64,000 nt of DNA, taken from NCBI RefSeq assembly GCF_900142575.1, contig NZ_FRBI01000024.1:1-64000 (forward strand). Direction: 5' to 3'. A program made the translations under genes and the position numbers. Source of the DNA: Actinacidiphila paucisporea (lineage in GTDB: Bacteria > Actinomycetota > Actinomycetes > Streptomycetales > Streptomycetaceae). Under the pieces are notes generated by a model. It was not told where the DNA came from and ran no database searches. It saw only the letters and a program-made list of their open reading frames with translations. Positions 24,615 to 33,373 of the stretch are shown here, in pieces (within the stretch, counting starts at the first letter, position 1; each line of letters begins with the position of its first letter).

Positions 24615-24932
24615 TCACGCGGTTTCCGGCCGCGGTCCGAGGGCGTCGAGCAGGTAGGCGACGAGGGCCTCGACGGTCGGGTGGTCCCAGGCGACCGTGG
24701 GCTCGACGGCCAGGTCGAACTCGTCCTCGATGTCGCCGCACAGGCTGAGCGCCGCCACGGAGTCGAGGCCGTAGCCGGTCAGCGGCGCCGTCCGGTCGAT
24801 CGCGTCGGCGGACAGCCTGGTGTAGGCGGCGACGTGCTGGACCAGCCATCGGGCCAGCGACTCGGCGGTGGGCTGCCGCGGGGCGGGGTCGAAGGCGGGC
24901 TGGGGCGTGCTGCCGGTGCTGGTGTCGATCAC
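24615..24932 (-). CDS. acyl carrier protein
   Basis: 105-aa carrier with a phosphopantetheine site in LTGYGLDSVAALSLCGDIED (the Ser of GLDS), flanked by helices LARWLVQHVAAYTRLS and TVEALVAYLLDALG. A flexible N-terminal extension of about 25 residues precedes it. Start GTG 24932 follows GGAGGAACCC. Its place after the FAAL and two ACAD genes implies that it holds the fatty acyl chain while it is desaturated, as the stand-alone ACPs of ramoplanin- and daptomycin-type pathways do. Confidence 0.92.
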   Translation of the reverse strand: MIDTSTGSTPQPAFDPAPRQPTAESLARWLVQHVAAYTRLSADAIDRTAPLTGYGLDSVAALSLCGDIEDEFDLAVEPTVAWDHPTVEALVAYLLDALGPRPETA

Positions 24933-24994
24933 GGGTTCCTCCGGGCGGTGCGAACGAGGGTTGTCGGCGGGGGGCGGCGGGCGGTCGGGCGCCG

Positions 24995-26722
24995 TCAGCC
25001 GGCCAGGGCGGTGTCGTACAGGTCGAAGCTGCGGCGCTCCGCGTGGCGGCGCAGTAACTCCTCCTGGACCCGGCCGACGCAGCCCGCGGGCAGGTCGGCC
25101 GGCCGGCGGCCGAGGCGCCGGACGAGCCGGTGCAGGGCCGCGGCGGCCCAGGCGGGGTCGGCGAGGAAGGGGTCGTCGCCCCGGTCCCCGGCCCGGCGCC
25201 ACACCCCGAGCACCGCGGCGCCCGCCAGCAGCACGGCGTAGCGGTCCGCCAGCGCGAAAGCCGCCGGGGAGGCCAGCGCGGTGCGGTCCTGCGGCGGGAG
25301 CGCGAGGCTCTCCTGCTGGATCAGGCGCAGTTCGCCGGTGAGTTGCCGTGCCAGCGCGCGTACGGCCGCCTCCTGCGGAGAGCCGTCGGGCGCCGTGTCC
25401 GCGGCGGCGACCAGTGAGGCGCTCAGGCCGTCCCGGTCGCCGGTCAGGGCGAGCCGGCCGAAGGGTGTCTCCGGCAGGTCGCCCCGCGGGTCGAACAGCG
25501 CGCCCGGGGCCGCTTCCCCGCGGAACCAGGAGCGCCGGGCCAGCCGCGGCAGCTGCGGGATGATCGTCGCCTGGCAGGCGGCGGCGCCGGCGTGGCCCAG
25601 GCTGAGCACCGGCAGGTCCCGCAGGTGCTTCTGGAAGATGCCGAACTCGCCCTGGCGCAGGTAGAACCGGGCGCCCAGCACGATCGAGAGGTCGTGCATC
25701 GCCCCTTGCAGCAGCGCGGGCACCAGGTATTTCACCGCGGAGGCGTAGACGCTCGCCTCGTCGGGCAGCAGGTGCACGCTGCGGGTGCCGGCCAGGCAGA
25801 GGCAGTCGCTGATGAGCAGGTCGAGGAAGGCGTCGCCGAGGGTGGCGCGGGCCTGCGGTATCGCGTCCACGGTCCGCTGGTAGAGGCGCCGCCCCCTGGC
25901 GAAGGACACCACCGTGCGCAGCGCCGTGTCGGCGGCGCCCAGCGCCATGCCCGGCAGCGCGCTGCGGGTGAGCTGGAAGGAGCGCAGGGCCAGGTCGGCG
26001 CCGTGGCCGAGCTCGCCCACGAGCGCCCGCCCGGGGACCGGTGCCCGGTCGAAGTCCAGGCCGGACAGCAGGCAGCCGCGTACGCCGACGGTGCCGTAGC
26101 GGGGCAGGACGGTCAGCCGCTCGGGTGCCACCTCGGCGCGCTCGACCATCAGCACCGAGTGGCTGCGCGGGCCCGGCGCGGGGTCGGTGCGGCTGAACAG
26201 CAGCCAGGCGTCGGCGCGGCCCGCGTTGTTGACGACCTGCTTGGCGCCGTGCAGCAGGAACGATCCGTCCGGCTGGACGCGGGCCTCGAACTCGTTGCGC
26301 AGGAAGTCGTTGCCGTGCGCGAGCTCGTGGTAGGCCACCGAGACCCGGCCGCCGCCCAGCAGGATCTCCGCCAGCCGGGTCCGCTGCCGCTCGTCGCCCC
26401 CGGTCCACACGTTGACCGCGGCCATGAAGGAGGTGACGCCGTAGCCGAGCCCGAGCGCCACGTCCCGCCGGAAGACCTCGCGCAGGACGCGGGCCAGGGA
26501 GTCGACACGCTCCAGCCGGCCGCCGAGCGCGGTCGGCACGAATTCCGCGTTGAGGCCGAAGGCGTCCAGCAGCTTCTCGCCGGCCGCGGACAGCTCGCCG
26601 GCCTCGTCGGCCTCCAGCAGCCGGTCGTGGCCGACCGGGTTGACCGGGTCGCCGGGATCGCCGAAGGCGGCGTTCAGCTCGGCGACCCGGGCCGCCGTCC
26701 GCGCTTCCTGACCGCCCGTCAT
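24995..26722 (-). CDS. acyl-CoA dehydrogenase-like flavoprotein, second of a pair (TTA codon)
   Basis: 575-aa ACAD-fold protein. The N-terminal helices, the beta domain FAD site (AYHELAHGNDFLRNEF, VNNAGRADAWLLFSR) and the C-terminal bundle (RSFQLTRSALPGMALGAADT) are visible. Where most ACADs carry the catalytic Glu in a YEGT-like loop, this protein reads LSLGHAGAAACQA, so the base appears to be missing or moved. Codon 556 is TTA (25055-25057), rare in Streptomyces and read by the bldA tRNA. Start ATG 26722 overlaps the upstream stop as ATGA. With its partner it probably introduces double bonds into an ACP-bound chain. Confidence 0.85.
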   Translation of the reverse strand: MTGGQEARTAARVAELNAAFGDPGDPVNPVGHDRLLEADEAGELSAAGEKLLDAFGLNAEFVPTALGGRLERVDSLARVLREVFRRDVALGLGYGVTSFMAAVNVWTGGDERQRTRLAEILLGGGRVSVAYHELAHGNDFLRNEFEARVQPDGSFLLHGAKQVVNNAGRADAWLLFSRTDPAPGPRSHSVLMVERAEVAPERLTVLPRYGTVGVRGCLLSGLDFDRAPVPGRALVGELGHGADLALRSFQLTRSALPGMALGAADTALRTVVSFARGRRLYQRTVDAIPQARATLGDAFLDLLISDCLCLAGTRSVHLLPDEASVYASAVKYLVPALLQGAMHDLSIVLGARFYLRQGEFGIFQKHLRDLPVLSLGHAGAAACQATIIPQLPRLARRSWFRGEAAPGALFDPRGDLPETPFGRLALTGDRDGLSASLVAAADTAPDGSPQEAAVRALARQLTGELRLIQQESLALPPQDRTALASPAAFALADRYAVLLAGAAVLGVWRRAGDRGDDPFLADPAWAAAALHRLVRRLGRRPADLPAGCVGRVQEELLRRHAERRSFDLYDTALAG

Positions 26723-28563
26723 GACGCGCCTCCGGCCGCATGGGCGTGGGCGCGGACGCCCGGCCGGTCCGGTCCGTCCTGCACGGGAGTGGCGGGGCGC
26801 AGCGCCAGCGGCAGCAGCGAGACCAGCCGCCTTTCCGCGTGCAGGGCGCGGGCCGCGTCCAGCACGCCGTCCAGCGCCTCGGGGTCCGCCGCGTCGGGCA
26901 GACCCAGCGCGGTCAGCAGCCGGGCGAGCGCGGCCCGCAGCCACAGGGCGTCCCGCCACAGCGGCCCGGTCGCGCCGGCCTCCGCGTCGAGGTGGCTGTG
27001 CGTCCACAGGCCGACGCAGGCCACCGCGGCGAAGCACAGCGTGAACCGGCGGGCGGTCTCGAAGGCGGCGGGCGGCACCTCGGTGCGCGCGTCGAGCAGG
27101 CCGGCCATCTCCGCGTGCACCTCGTCCATGACGGCCGGCAGCCGTTCGGCGGCGCGCAGGGCGGGCTCGACCGCGGGATTGCGCGCCGCGGCGTCACGCA
27201 GCAGCGCGAGGCAGCCGGGCAGTGCGGCCGGCACCCCGCTGCCGTGGCGGGCGAGCAGCGAGAGCCGCTCCAGGGCGACGGGCGGCAGCGGCGCGGTGAG
27301 GCGGAAGGCGGCGGCAGCTCCCGCCACGTCCCCGGTGCCGCGCCGGTGGGCCCGTACCAGCGTGCTGAACTGGCTGATCAGCGAGTTGAGGTTGACCAGG
27401 GTGTTGCCGTCGAAGAGGCCGACGATCCGGTGGTCCCTGTCCACCTTCTGGAAGCGCCCGCCGGCGTGGACGTCCTTGAGGAAGGCGCGGGCGCCGAGCA
27501 GCCCGGTCAGCGCGGTGATCACCGCCTCGGTGCGGGTCGGCACCAGGTACTTGGTGACCGCGGCGACGACCGACAGCTCCGCGGGCGCGGTCTGCACCGT
27601 GCGGGCCGCGACCAGCGCCAGCGCCTCGCCGGCCAGCACGTCGGCGGCGCTCTCGGCCAGCGTCCTGCGCGCCTGCGGCAGGTCGATCAGCGACCGGCCG
27701 TAGAGGCGGCGCTGCGCGGCGAAGTCCAGGCCGAGCGCCAGCGCGTGGTCGGCGGCGCCCAGGGAGAGGGCCGCGCACATGGTGCGGGTCAGCTGGAGCG
27801 ACTTGAGCACGGTCTCCAGACCGTGCCCCACCTCGCCGACGACGGCGCCGGCGGGGACCGGGGCGCGGTCGAAGGCGATCCCGGAGATGTCCGCGCCGCG
27901 TATGCCGTGCGTGCGCACCTTGTCGAGGTGGCGGTAGGTGCCGGCCGGCAGGTCGCGCTTGTCCACCAGCAGGACGGAGTGGCCGCGGGGGCCGCCGGCC
28001 GGATCGGTGCGGCACAGCACGGACAGCAGGCTGCCGCGGGTGGCGTTGTTGATCAGCCACTTCTCCCCGCTGACCAGGTGGCCCGCGGCCTCGTCGGCGG
28101 CCGGCTCCGCGACGACGTCGCCGGCCAGCAGGTCGCTGCCGTGGGCGCTCTCGGTCAGCGCGAGGCAGACCGGCAGCCGGGAGGCGATGGCCGCACCGAG
28201 CCGCCGGCGCTGCTCCGCCGAGCCGTCCACCCAGACGCAGACCGCGCCCAGATACGTCTTGCCGTGGGCGATGGCCACCGTCAGGTCGCGGCGGGCCACC
28301 GTACGGACCAGCTGGACCAGCTGCTCGTAGTCCGCCAGCCGGCCGCCGTGGGCGGTGGGGATGTAGAACTCGTACAGGCCGAACTGGTCGAGCACCGCGC
28401 ACAGGGCGGCCGGGAATTCCTCCCGCTCGTCCAGCGCCAGGCTGCGGGCGTGGCTGAACAGCGTCCCCGGGTCGTCCGGGTCGCCGAGGTTCCACTCCAG
28501 CTGCTCGGCGAGGCGGTAGGGCATGTGGCGGTACGGCGTGCGGCATTTCGCTGTGTGGTCCAC
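26719..28563 (-). CDS. acyl-CoA dehydrogenase-like flavoprotein, first of a pair
   Basis: 614-aa ACAD-fold enzyme, longer than the usual 380 aa because of a C-terminal helical extension. FAD and substrate sites are visible as LALTESAHGSDLLAGD and SGEKWLINNATRGSLLSVLC; the helical bundle holds KSLQLTRTMCAALSLGAADH. At the catalytic-base loop it reads IVGLFDGNTLVNLNS, with Asp in place of the usual Glu (EGT). GTG 28563 lies three bases after the FAAL stop. Paired long ACADs next to an FAAL are known from ramoplanin and enduracidin clusters, where they make dienoyl chains. Confidence 0.87.
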   Translation of the reverse strand: MDHTAKCRTPYRHMPYRLAEQLEWNLGDPDDPGTLFSHARSLALDEREEFPAALCAVLDQFGLYEFYIPTAHGGRLADYEQLVQLVRTVARRDLTVAIAHGKTYLGAVCVWVDGSAEQRRRLGAAIASRLPVCLALTESAHGSDLLAGDVVAEPAADEAAGHLVSGEKWLINNATRGSLLSVLCRTDPAGGPRGHSVLLVDKRDLPAGTYRHLDKVRTHGIRGADISGIAFDRAPVPAGAVVGEVGHGLETVLKSLQLTRTMCAALSLGAADHALALGLDFAAQRRLYGRSLIDLPQARRTLAESAADVLAGEALALVAARTVQTAPAELSVVAAVTKYLVPTRTEAVITALTGLLGARAFLKDVHAGGRFQKVDRDHRIVGLFDGNTLVNLNSLISQFSTLVRAHRRGTGDVAGAAAAFRLTAPLPPVALERLSLLARHGSGVPAALPGCLALLRDAAARNPAVEPALRAAERLPAVMDEVHAEMAGLLDARTEVPPAAFETARRFTLCFAAVACVGLWTHSHLDAEAGATGPLWRDALWLRAALARLLTALGLPDAADPEALDGVLDAARALHAERRLVSLLPLALRPATPVQDGPDRPGVRAHAHAAGGAS

Positions 28564-28566
28564 GGC

Positions 28567-30366
28567 TCAGCCCACCGGGGTGGCCATCGGGCCGGCCGCC
28601 AGGTCGGCCACCCGCCGGTCCAGGTCCTGGTGCACCACGGCCAGCCGGTCCTCCAGCAGCAGTTGCCGCATCAGCGTGCGCCGGATCTTGCCGCTGGTGG
28701 TCTTGCGGACGGTGGCCGGGCGGACCAGGACCACGCTGCAACTGGCCTGGAATTCCCGGCGGACGCGGTCGCGCACCTCGGCGCACAGCGCCGCCGGGTC
28801 CTGCGCGGCGCCGCGGCGGAACTCCTGCACCAGGACCAGGTGCTCCTCGCCGTCGTCCACCGAGAAGGCCGCTCCGGCGCCGCCGCGGAAGGCCGGGTGC
28901 AGGCCCTGCACCTCGCGCTCGACGTCGTGCGGGTAGATGTTCCGCCCGTTGATCAGGATCATCTCCTTGAGGCGGCCGGTCACGTAGAGCTGCCCGGCGT
29001 CCATGGCGCCGAGGTCGCCGGTGCGCAGCCAGCCCGGGTCGGTGCCCGCGGGCGAGACGATCCCGGCGTCGAAGACCTGCGCGTTGGTCCGCGGGCGGTT
29101 CCAGTAGCCCGCGGCGACGCTGGCGCCCTTGGCCCAGATCTCGCCGACGTGCCCCTCGGGCCGCTCGGCGCGGCTGTCCGGGTCGACGATCTTCACGGTG
29201 AAGTCGTCCGGGGCGACCTCGCCGCTGCCGACCAGCGTCCGGGTGCCGTCACCGGGCGGGGCGTCGTCGAGCCGCCCCTGCTCCAGCGCCGCCGCGTCGA
29301 CCGTGCGGTGGACGGGGGCCCGGCCCGCCGGCACGCCGGAGACCAGCAGGGTGGTCTCGGCCATGCCGTAGCAGGGGCAGAAGCTCTCGGGGCGGAAGCC
29401 GGCCTGCGCGAACCGCTCGGTGAAGGCGCGCACCGTCTCCGAGCGCACCGGCTCCGCCCCGTTGCAGGCATGCTCCCAACTGCTCAGGTCCAGGGTGGCC
29501 AACTGCTCGTCGGTGACCCGGCGCAGGCACAGGTCGTAGCCGAAGTTGGGGCTCCCACTGACGGTGACCCGGTGGTCGGTGATCATCTGCAGCCAGCGCG
29601 CCGGCCGCATGAGGAAGGAGACCGGGGACATCAGCGCGGCCGAGCCGCCGACGTAGAGCGGGTTGAGTATGTGCCCGATCAGGCCCATGTCGTGGTAGGC
29701 GGGCAGCCAGCAGCCCATGCGGGTGCCCTCGTGGGTGCCGAGCGCGCGCGAGATGGCCTGCTCGTTGGCGATCAGGTTCCGGTGCGAGACCATCACGCCC
29801 TTGGGCTCGCTGGTGGAACCCGAGGTGTACTGGAGGAAGGCCAGCGAGTCGGCGGTGAGCCGCGGCCGCGTCCACGCCGCCGCGTCGCCCTGGGCGGGGT
29901 CGTCGACGGCCAGCACCCGGACGCCGGTGGCGCCGGACTCGCGCAGCCAGGCGCTGACGGCCGGCTCGCCGGCCGAGTCGGTGAGCACCGCGCGGACGCC
30001 GGCGTCGCGCAGGATGCCGGTGAGCCGGGCGGACTGGTTGTCCTGGTCGCCCGGCAGCGGCGCCGGGACCGCGACGGCACCCGCGTAGAGGCAGCCGACG
30101 AAGGCCTTCACGAACTCCAGGCCCGAGGGGTACAGCAGCAGCACCCGCTCGCCGGCCGCGCTGTGCCGCTGCAGCCACGAGGCGATCCGCCTGGCCTCGG
30201 CGTCCAGCGCCGCGTAGGTCAGCTGCCGCGCGACGGCGCCCGGCGTGCTGTCCGGCAGGAAGACGAACGCTTCTTTGTCCGGCAGTTCCGCGGCATGGCG
30301 CAGCACGATCTCGGTGAAATTCTCTTGCCTCAGCAAGGCAGACCGCCCCCGATCTAGGACTCGCAC
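28567..30366 (-). CDS. fatty acyl-AMP ligase (FAAL), first gene of the lipid operon
   Basis: About 599-aa adenylating enzyme that should activate a free fatty acid as acyl-AMP and load it on the ACP encoded three genes downstream. FAAL signatures are clear: FLQYTSGSTSEPKGVMVSH, GCWLPAYHDMGLIGHILNPL, SPNFGYDLCLRR, NGAEPVRSETV, FCPCYGMAETTLLVSG, and the C-terminal RKTTSGKIRRTLMR with its catalytic Lys. The order and sequence strongly recall DptE-type lipopeptide FAALs. Start uncertain: GTG 30366, or TTG 30336 with GGGGGCGG eight bases upstream; the first conserved segment is LLRQENFTEIVLRHAAELPD. Confidence 0.92.
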   Translation of the reverse strand: MRVLDRGRSALLRQENFTEIVLRHAAELPDKEAFVFLPDSTPGAVARQLTYAALDAEARRIASWLQRHSAAGERVLLLYPSGLEFVKAFVGCLYAGAVAVPAPLPGDQDNQSARLTGILRDAGVRAVLTDSAGEPAVSAWLRESGATGVRVLAVDDPAQGDAAAWTRPRLTADSLAFLQYTSGSTSEPKGVMVSHRNLIANEQAISRALGTHEGTRMGCWLPAYHDMGLIGHILNPLYVGGSAALMSPVSFLMRPARWLQMITDHRVTVSGSPNFGYDLCLRRVTDEQLATLDLSSWEHACNGAEPVRSETVRAFTERFAQAGFRPESFCPCYGMAETTLLVSGVPAGRAPVHRTVDAAALEQGRLDDAPPGDGTRTLVGSGEVAPDDFTVKIVDPDSRAERPEGHVGEIWAKGASVAAGYWNRPRTNAQVFDAGIVSPAGTDPGWLRTGDLGAMDAGQLYVTGRLKEMILINGRNIYPHDVEREVQGLHPAFRGGAGAAFSVDDGEEHLVLVQEFRRGAAQDPAALCAEVRDRVRREFQASCSVVLVRPATVRKTTSGKIRRTLMRQLLLEDRLAVVHQDLDRRVADLAAGPMATPVG

Positions 30367-30474
30367 ACGGCCGGACGTCCACCTGGCGGCGAATGGCTGA
30401 CGCTGTCCCGACGGGACGGCCCACCCCCCCGGTTTCGGGGCGCGGCCGATCACGACGGCGTCATTTGAATTGAT

Positions 30475-30486
30475 TGCGAATTCGCA
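30475..30486. promoter_or_regulatory. 12-bp palindrome in the FAAL promoter region
   Basis: TGCGAATTCGCA, perfectly symmetric, about 110 bases before the FAAL start in the only AT-rich patch nearby. Candidate operator; binding protein unknown. Confidence 0.35.
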
Positions 30487-30560
30487 TCGCCATACCCAGG
30501 AATCCCCGGTGCTGGCGACAGTACCAGCCCCTCGGCGAGCGCGCGTGGAGTCGTCGCGCT

Positions 30561-30600
30561 AAACCAAGCCGGCCCCAAGGGCTTGGGGCCGGCTTGGTTT
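30561..30600. terminator. bidirectional terminator between hydrogenase and lipid operons
   Basis: 19-bp perfect stem with a 2-base centre. The stem reads AAACCAAGCCGGCCCCAAG and its complement; TTTTA follows on the + side and TTTAGC on the - side. It should stop the long hydrogenase/hyp message before the FAAL operon. Confidence 0.85.
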
Positions 30601-30773
30601 TACGGGCGCTTCTCCTGGCTTCTCCGCGGCACGGTGACGACGGCGACGCGGCGGTCGCGCCGCCTGCTTTCCGGGGTCGAGTATCGAATTCTGCTATGTC
30701 ACCGTGATATTCGGGCACCTCGGAATTTCCCGCCAAGGCCCGGACGGAAACACCCCGCCCGAAAAGGGGTCCG

Positions 30774-31859
30774 TCAGCAGATACGGGGCAGCTGCTCGCC
30801 GACCGGCAGGTCGACCACGCGGGTGCCGCCGAGGCCCGTGCGGGCCACGACGGTGCCCGGGTGGTCCGCGACCGCCTCGCCGATCACCACGGCGCCCGCG
30901 CCCAGCGGGTGGGCGCGCATCGCGGCCAGTACAGCGTCGGCGTGCTCGGGCGGGACGAAGGCGACCAGCTTGCCCTCGTTGGCCACGTACATCGGGTCGA
31001 GGCCCAGCACCGAGCAGGCGTTGGCGACGGCCGGCGGCACCGGGACGGCCCGCTCCCGTACGACCACGCCGACCCGGGCCGCTGCGGCGATCTCGTTGAG
31101 CGAGGCCGCCAGGCCTCCCCTGGTGGGGTCGCGCAGCACGTGCAGGTCGGGTGTCACCGCGAGCATCGCCGCCACCAGGCCGCCGAGCGGCGCGCTGTCG
31201 CTCTCGATCTCCGCCTCGAATTCCAGGCCCTCGCGGACGCTCATCACGGCGACCCCGTGGGCGCCGATCGCGCCGCTGACGATCACCACGTCGCCGGGCA
31301 CCACCCGCTGCGGGCGCAGGTCGACGCCGGCCGGGATGAGGCCGATGCCCGCGGTGTTGACGTAGATCCCGTCGCCGTGGCCGGACTCGACGACCTTGGT
31401 GTCGCCGGTGGCCACCTCGACGCCCGCGGCCCGCGCGGCCGCGCCGATCGCCTCGGCGACCCGGGCGAGCACGGGCATCTCCACGCCTTCCTCCAGGATG
31501 AAGGCGCAGGACAGATACGCGGCCCGGGCGCCGCTCATGGCCAGGTCGTTGACGGTGCCGTTGACCGCGAGGTCGCCGATGCTGCCGCCGGGGAAGAACA
31601 GCGGGCGCACCACGTAGGAGTCGGTGGAGAAGGCCAGCCGGGTGCCGCCGAGCGTGACGGCCGCCGCGTCGCCGAGCTGGGCGAGCACCTCGCCTCCGAA
31701 GGCCGGGGCGAAGATGTGGTCGACCAGCTCCGCGGACATCGCGCCGCCGCCGCCGTGGCCCATGACCACCCGCGGCTGGTGGCGCAGCGGGGCCGGGCAC
31801 GTCCAGGACAGCATGTCCACCGGCGCGGGCCTCGCGGGTGCGGGAAGGGTGTCAGACAA
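30774..31859 (-). CDS. hypE: HypE, hydrogenase cyanide-ligand maturation enzyme
   Basis: 361-aa PurM/AIRS-like protein that dehydrates the S-carbamoyl group on its own C-terminal cysteine to the thiocyanate used for the Fe(CN)2CO centre. [40 protein letters not shown] and [19 protein letters not shown] are typical, and it ends in the essential PRIC tail with Cys361 last. The start appears to be TTG 31859, nine bases after GGAGG, overlapping the end of hypD by 8 bases. It is the last gene of the hydrogenase operon. Confidence 0.95.
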   Translation of the reverse strand: MSDTLPAPARPAPVDMLSWTCPAPLRHQPRVVMGHGGGGAMSAELVDHIFAPAFGGEVLAQLGDAAAVTLGGTRLAFSTDSYVVRPLFFPGGSIGDLAVNGTVNDLAMSGARAAYLSCAFILEEGVEMPVLARVAEAIGAAARAAGVEVATGDTKVVESGHGDGIYVNTAGIGLIPAGVDLRPQRVVPGDVVIVSGAIGAHGVAVMSVREGLEFEAEIESDSAPLGGLVAAMLAVTPDLHVLRDPTRGGLAASLNEIAAAARVGVVVRERAVPVPPAVANACSVLGLDPMYVANEGKLVAFVPPEHADAVLAAMRAHPLGAGAVVIGEAVADHPGTVVARTGLGGTRVVDLPVGEQLPRIC

Positions 31860-32976
31860 CGGGGGTCGCCTCCTGGCGCGCGGGGGCGGCGCCGAGCCGC
31901 CGGTAGAGGTAGTAGGCGGCGCAGGCGCCCTCGCTGGAGACCATCGTGGCGCCCAGCGGTGTGCGCGGGGTGCACACGGTCCCGAACGCCTCGCAGCGGT
32001 CCGGTTTGAGCAGGCCCTGGAGCACCTCGCCCGCGCGGCAGGCCGCGGGTTCCGCGGTGTCGATGCCGGACACCTCGAAGCGGTGCTCCGCGTCGAAGTC
32101 CCGGTAGCGCTCGGACAGCCGCCATCCGCTGTCCGGGATCACCCCGATGCCGCGCCACGCCCGGTCGGTGACCTCGAAGACGTCGTCGAGCATCGCCAGG
32201 GCCGCCGGGTTGCCCTCGGGGCGCACCGCCCGCTGGTAGGCGTTGTCGACGGTGTGCTCGCCGCGCTCCAGTTGCAGCACGGTCCGCCGTACGCCCTCCA
32301 GGATGTCCAGCGGCTCGAACCCGGTGACCACGATGGGGACCCGGTACTGCTCGGCGAGCGGCGGGTATTCGCCGGTGCCCATCACGCTGCACACGTGCCC
32401 GGCGGCGAGGAAGGCCTGCACCCGGCAGCTCGGGGACCGCATGATCGCGTCGATCGCCGGGGGCACCCGCACGTGCGAGACCAGCAGGCTGAAGTTGCGG
32501 ATGCCGAGCTTGCGCGCCTGGTGGACCGTCATGGCGTTGGGCGGCGCGGTCGTCTCGAACCCGATGCCGAAGAAGACGACCTGCCGGTCGGGATGCTGCT
32601 GGGCGATACGCAGCGCGTCGAGCGGCGAATACACCACCCGTACGTCACCGCCCTCGCCGCGCACCCCGAACAGGTCGCGGCCGGTGCCGGGCACCCGCAG
32701 CATGTCCCCGAACGAGCAGAAGATCACGTCGGGCCTGGACGCGATCTCCAGCGCCTTGTCGATGACTTCGAGCGGGGTGACGCACACCGGGCAGCCGGGG
32801 CCGTGGATCAGCTCGACCTGCTCGGGCAGCAACTGGTCGATGCCGTGCCTGATGATGGTGTGGGTCTGGCCGCCGCACACCTCCATCAGCGCCCACGGCC
32901 TGGTCACGGTGGAGTGGATGCTGTCCAGCAGCCGCCGCGCCAGACCGGGGTCCTGGAATTCCTCGAGGTATTTCAC
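31852..32976 (-). CDS. hypD: HypD, hydrogenase iron-centre assembly scaffold
   Basis: 374-aa Fe-S protein that assembles Fe(CN)2CO together with HypC. Conserved cysteine segments are [39 protein letters not shown] and [12 protein letters not shown], with C-terminal cysteines in [36 protein letters not shown] is also typical. GTG 32976 overlaps the hypC stop as GTGA. All motifs look intact. Confidence 0.96.
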   Translation of the reverse strand: MKYLEEFQDPGLARRLLDSIHSTVTRPWALMEVCGGQTHTIIRHGIDQLLPEQVELIHGPGCPVCVTPLEVIDKALEIASRPDVIFCSFGDMLRVPGTGRDLFGVRGEGGDVRVVYSPLDALRIAQQHPDRQVVFFGIGFETTAPPNAMTVHQARKLGIRNFSLLVSHVRVPPAIDAIMRSPSCRVQAFLAAGHVCSVMGTGEYPPLAEQYRVPIVVTGFEPLDILEGVRRTVLQLERGEHTVDNAYQRAVRPEGNPAALAMLDDVFEVTDRAWRGIGVIPDSGWRLSERYRDFDAEHRFEVSGIDTAEPAACRAGEVLQGLLKPDRCEAFGTVCTPRTPLGATMVSSEGACAAYYLYRRLGAAPARQEATPVV

Positions 32977-33299
32977 CGCAGCGCCTCCCGCGTTCCGTCC
33001 TGACCGTCCCATTCCTGCCACGGGGCGCCGCCCGCCTGCGCGGCGATCTCCCATGGATCGCCGAACTCCTCCTGGAGCATGCCGAGTTCGGCGAAAAGCT
33101 CCAGGGTCTGCAACGCCGACTCCTCGTCGAGCCGCTGCAGGGCGAAACCGACGTGCACGATGGCGTATTCACCGACCTGCAAGTCGGGCAGATACTCCAG
33201 GCACACCTCCTTGACGACGCCGCCGAAGTCGACGTCGGCCATCCGGGTGCCGTCCCGCTCCTCGATCTTCAGCACTCTGCCGGGCACCGCCAGGCACAT
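32973..33299 (-). CDS. hypC: HypC-family hydrogenase assembly chaperone
   Basis: 108-aa chaperone carrying the iron centre from HypD to the large subunit. Starts [17 protein letters not shown] with the essential Cys2, followed by the OB-like core ([35 protein letters not shown]). It is longer than the usual 75-90 aa because of a C-terminal tail ([20 protein letters not shown]). Start ATG 33299 follows GGAGAA; a further upstream frame is noise. Confidence 0.95.
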   Translation of the reverse strand: MCLAVPGRVLKIEERDGTRMADVDFGGVVKEVCLEYLPDLQVGEYAIVHVGFALQRLDEESALQTLELFAELGMLQEEFGDPWEIAAQAGGAPWQEWDGQDGTREALR

Positions 33300-33373
33300 G
33301 GGTTCTCCTCGCTGTGGGGGGATGCGATACGTCGCGGGGCCGCGATACGTCCGGGGCATGCGGTCGGTGCCGG

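Larger units (their letters stand above)
30367..30773. other. regulatory region upstream of the lipid operon, end of the hydrogenase operon
   Basis: 407 bases without a convincing gene. From the right it holds the 3' end of the hydrogenase transcript, a perfect terminator hairpin (30561-30600), then an AT-richer stretch (about 30461-30486) with the 12-bp palindrome TGCGAATTCGCA, the likely promoter/operator zone of the FAAL operon. The small frame at 30461-30736 on the minus strand shows no family features. Confidence 0.6.

Noticed and set aside
26740-30357. 1205-codon open frame on the plus strand
   Set aside because: It is the complement of the FAAL and ACAD genes. Its composition (long Arg/Gly/Gln/His-rich runs) is that of a GC-skew shadow, and it has no family motif or start signal.
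21194-30366. lipid operon as part of a complete lipopeptide NRPS cluster
   Set aside because: No condensation, adenylation-thiolation multidomain or ketosynthase sequence occurs in the window on either side.
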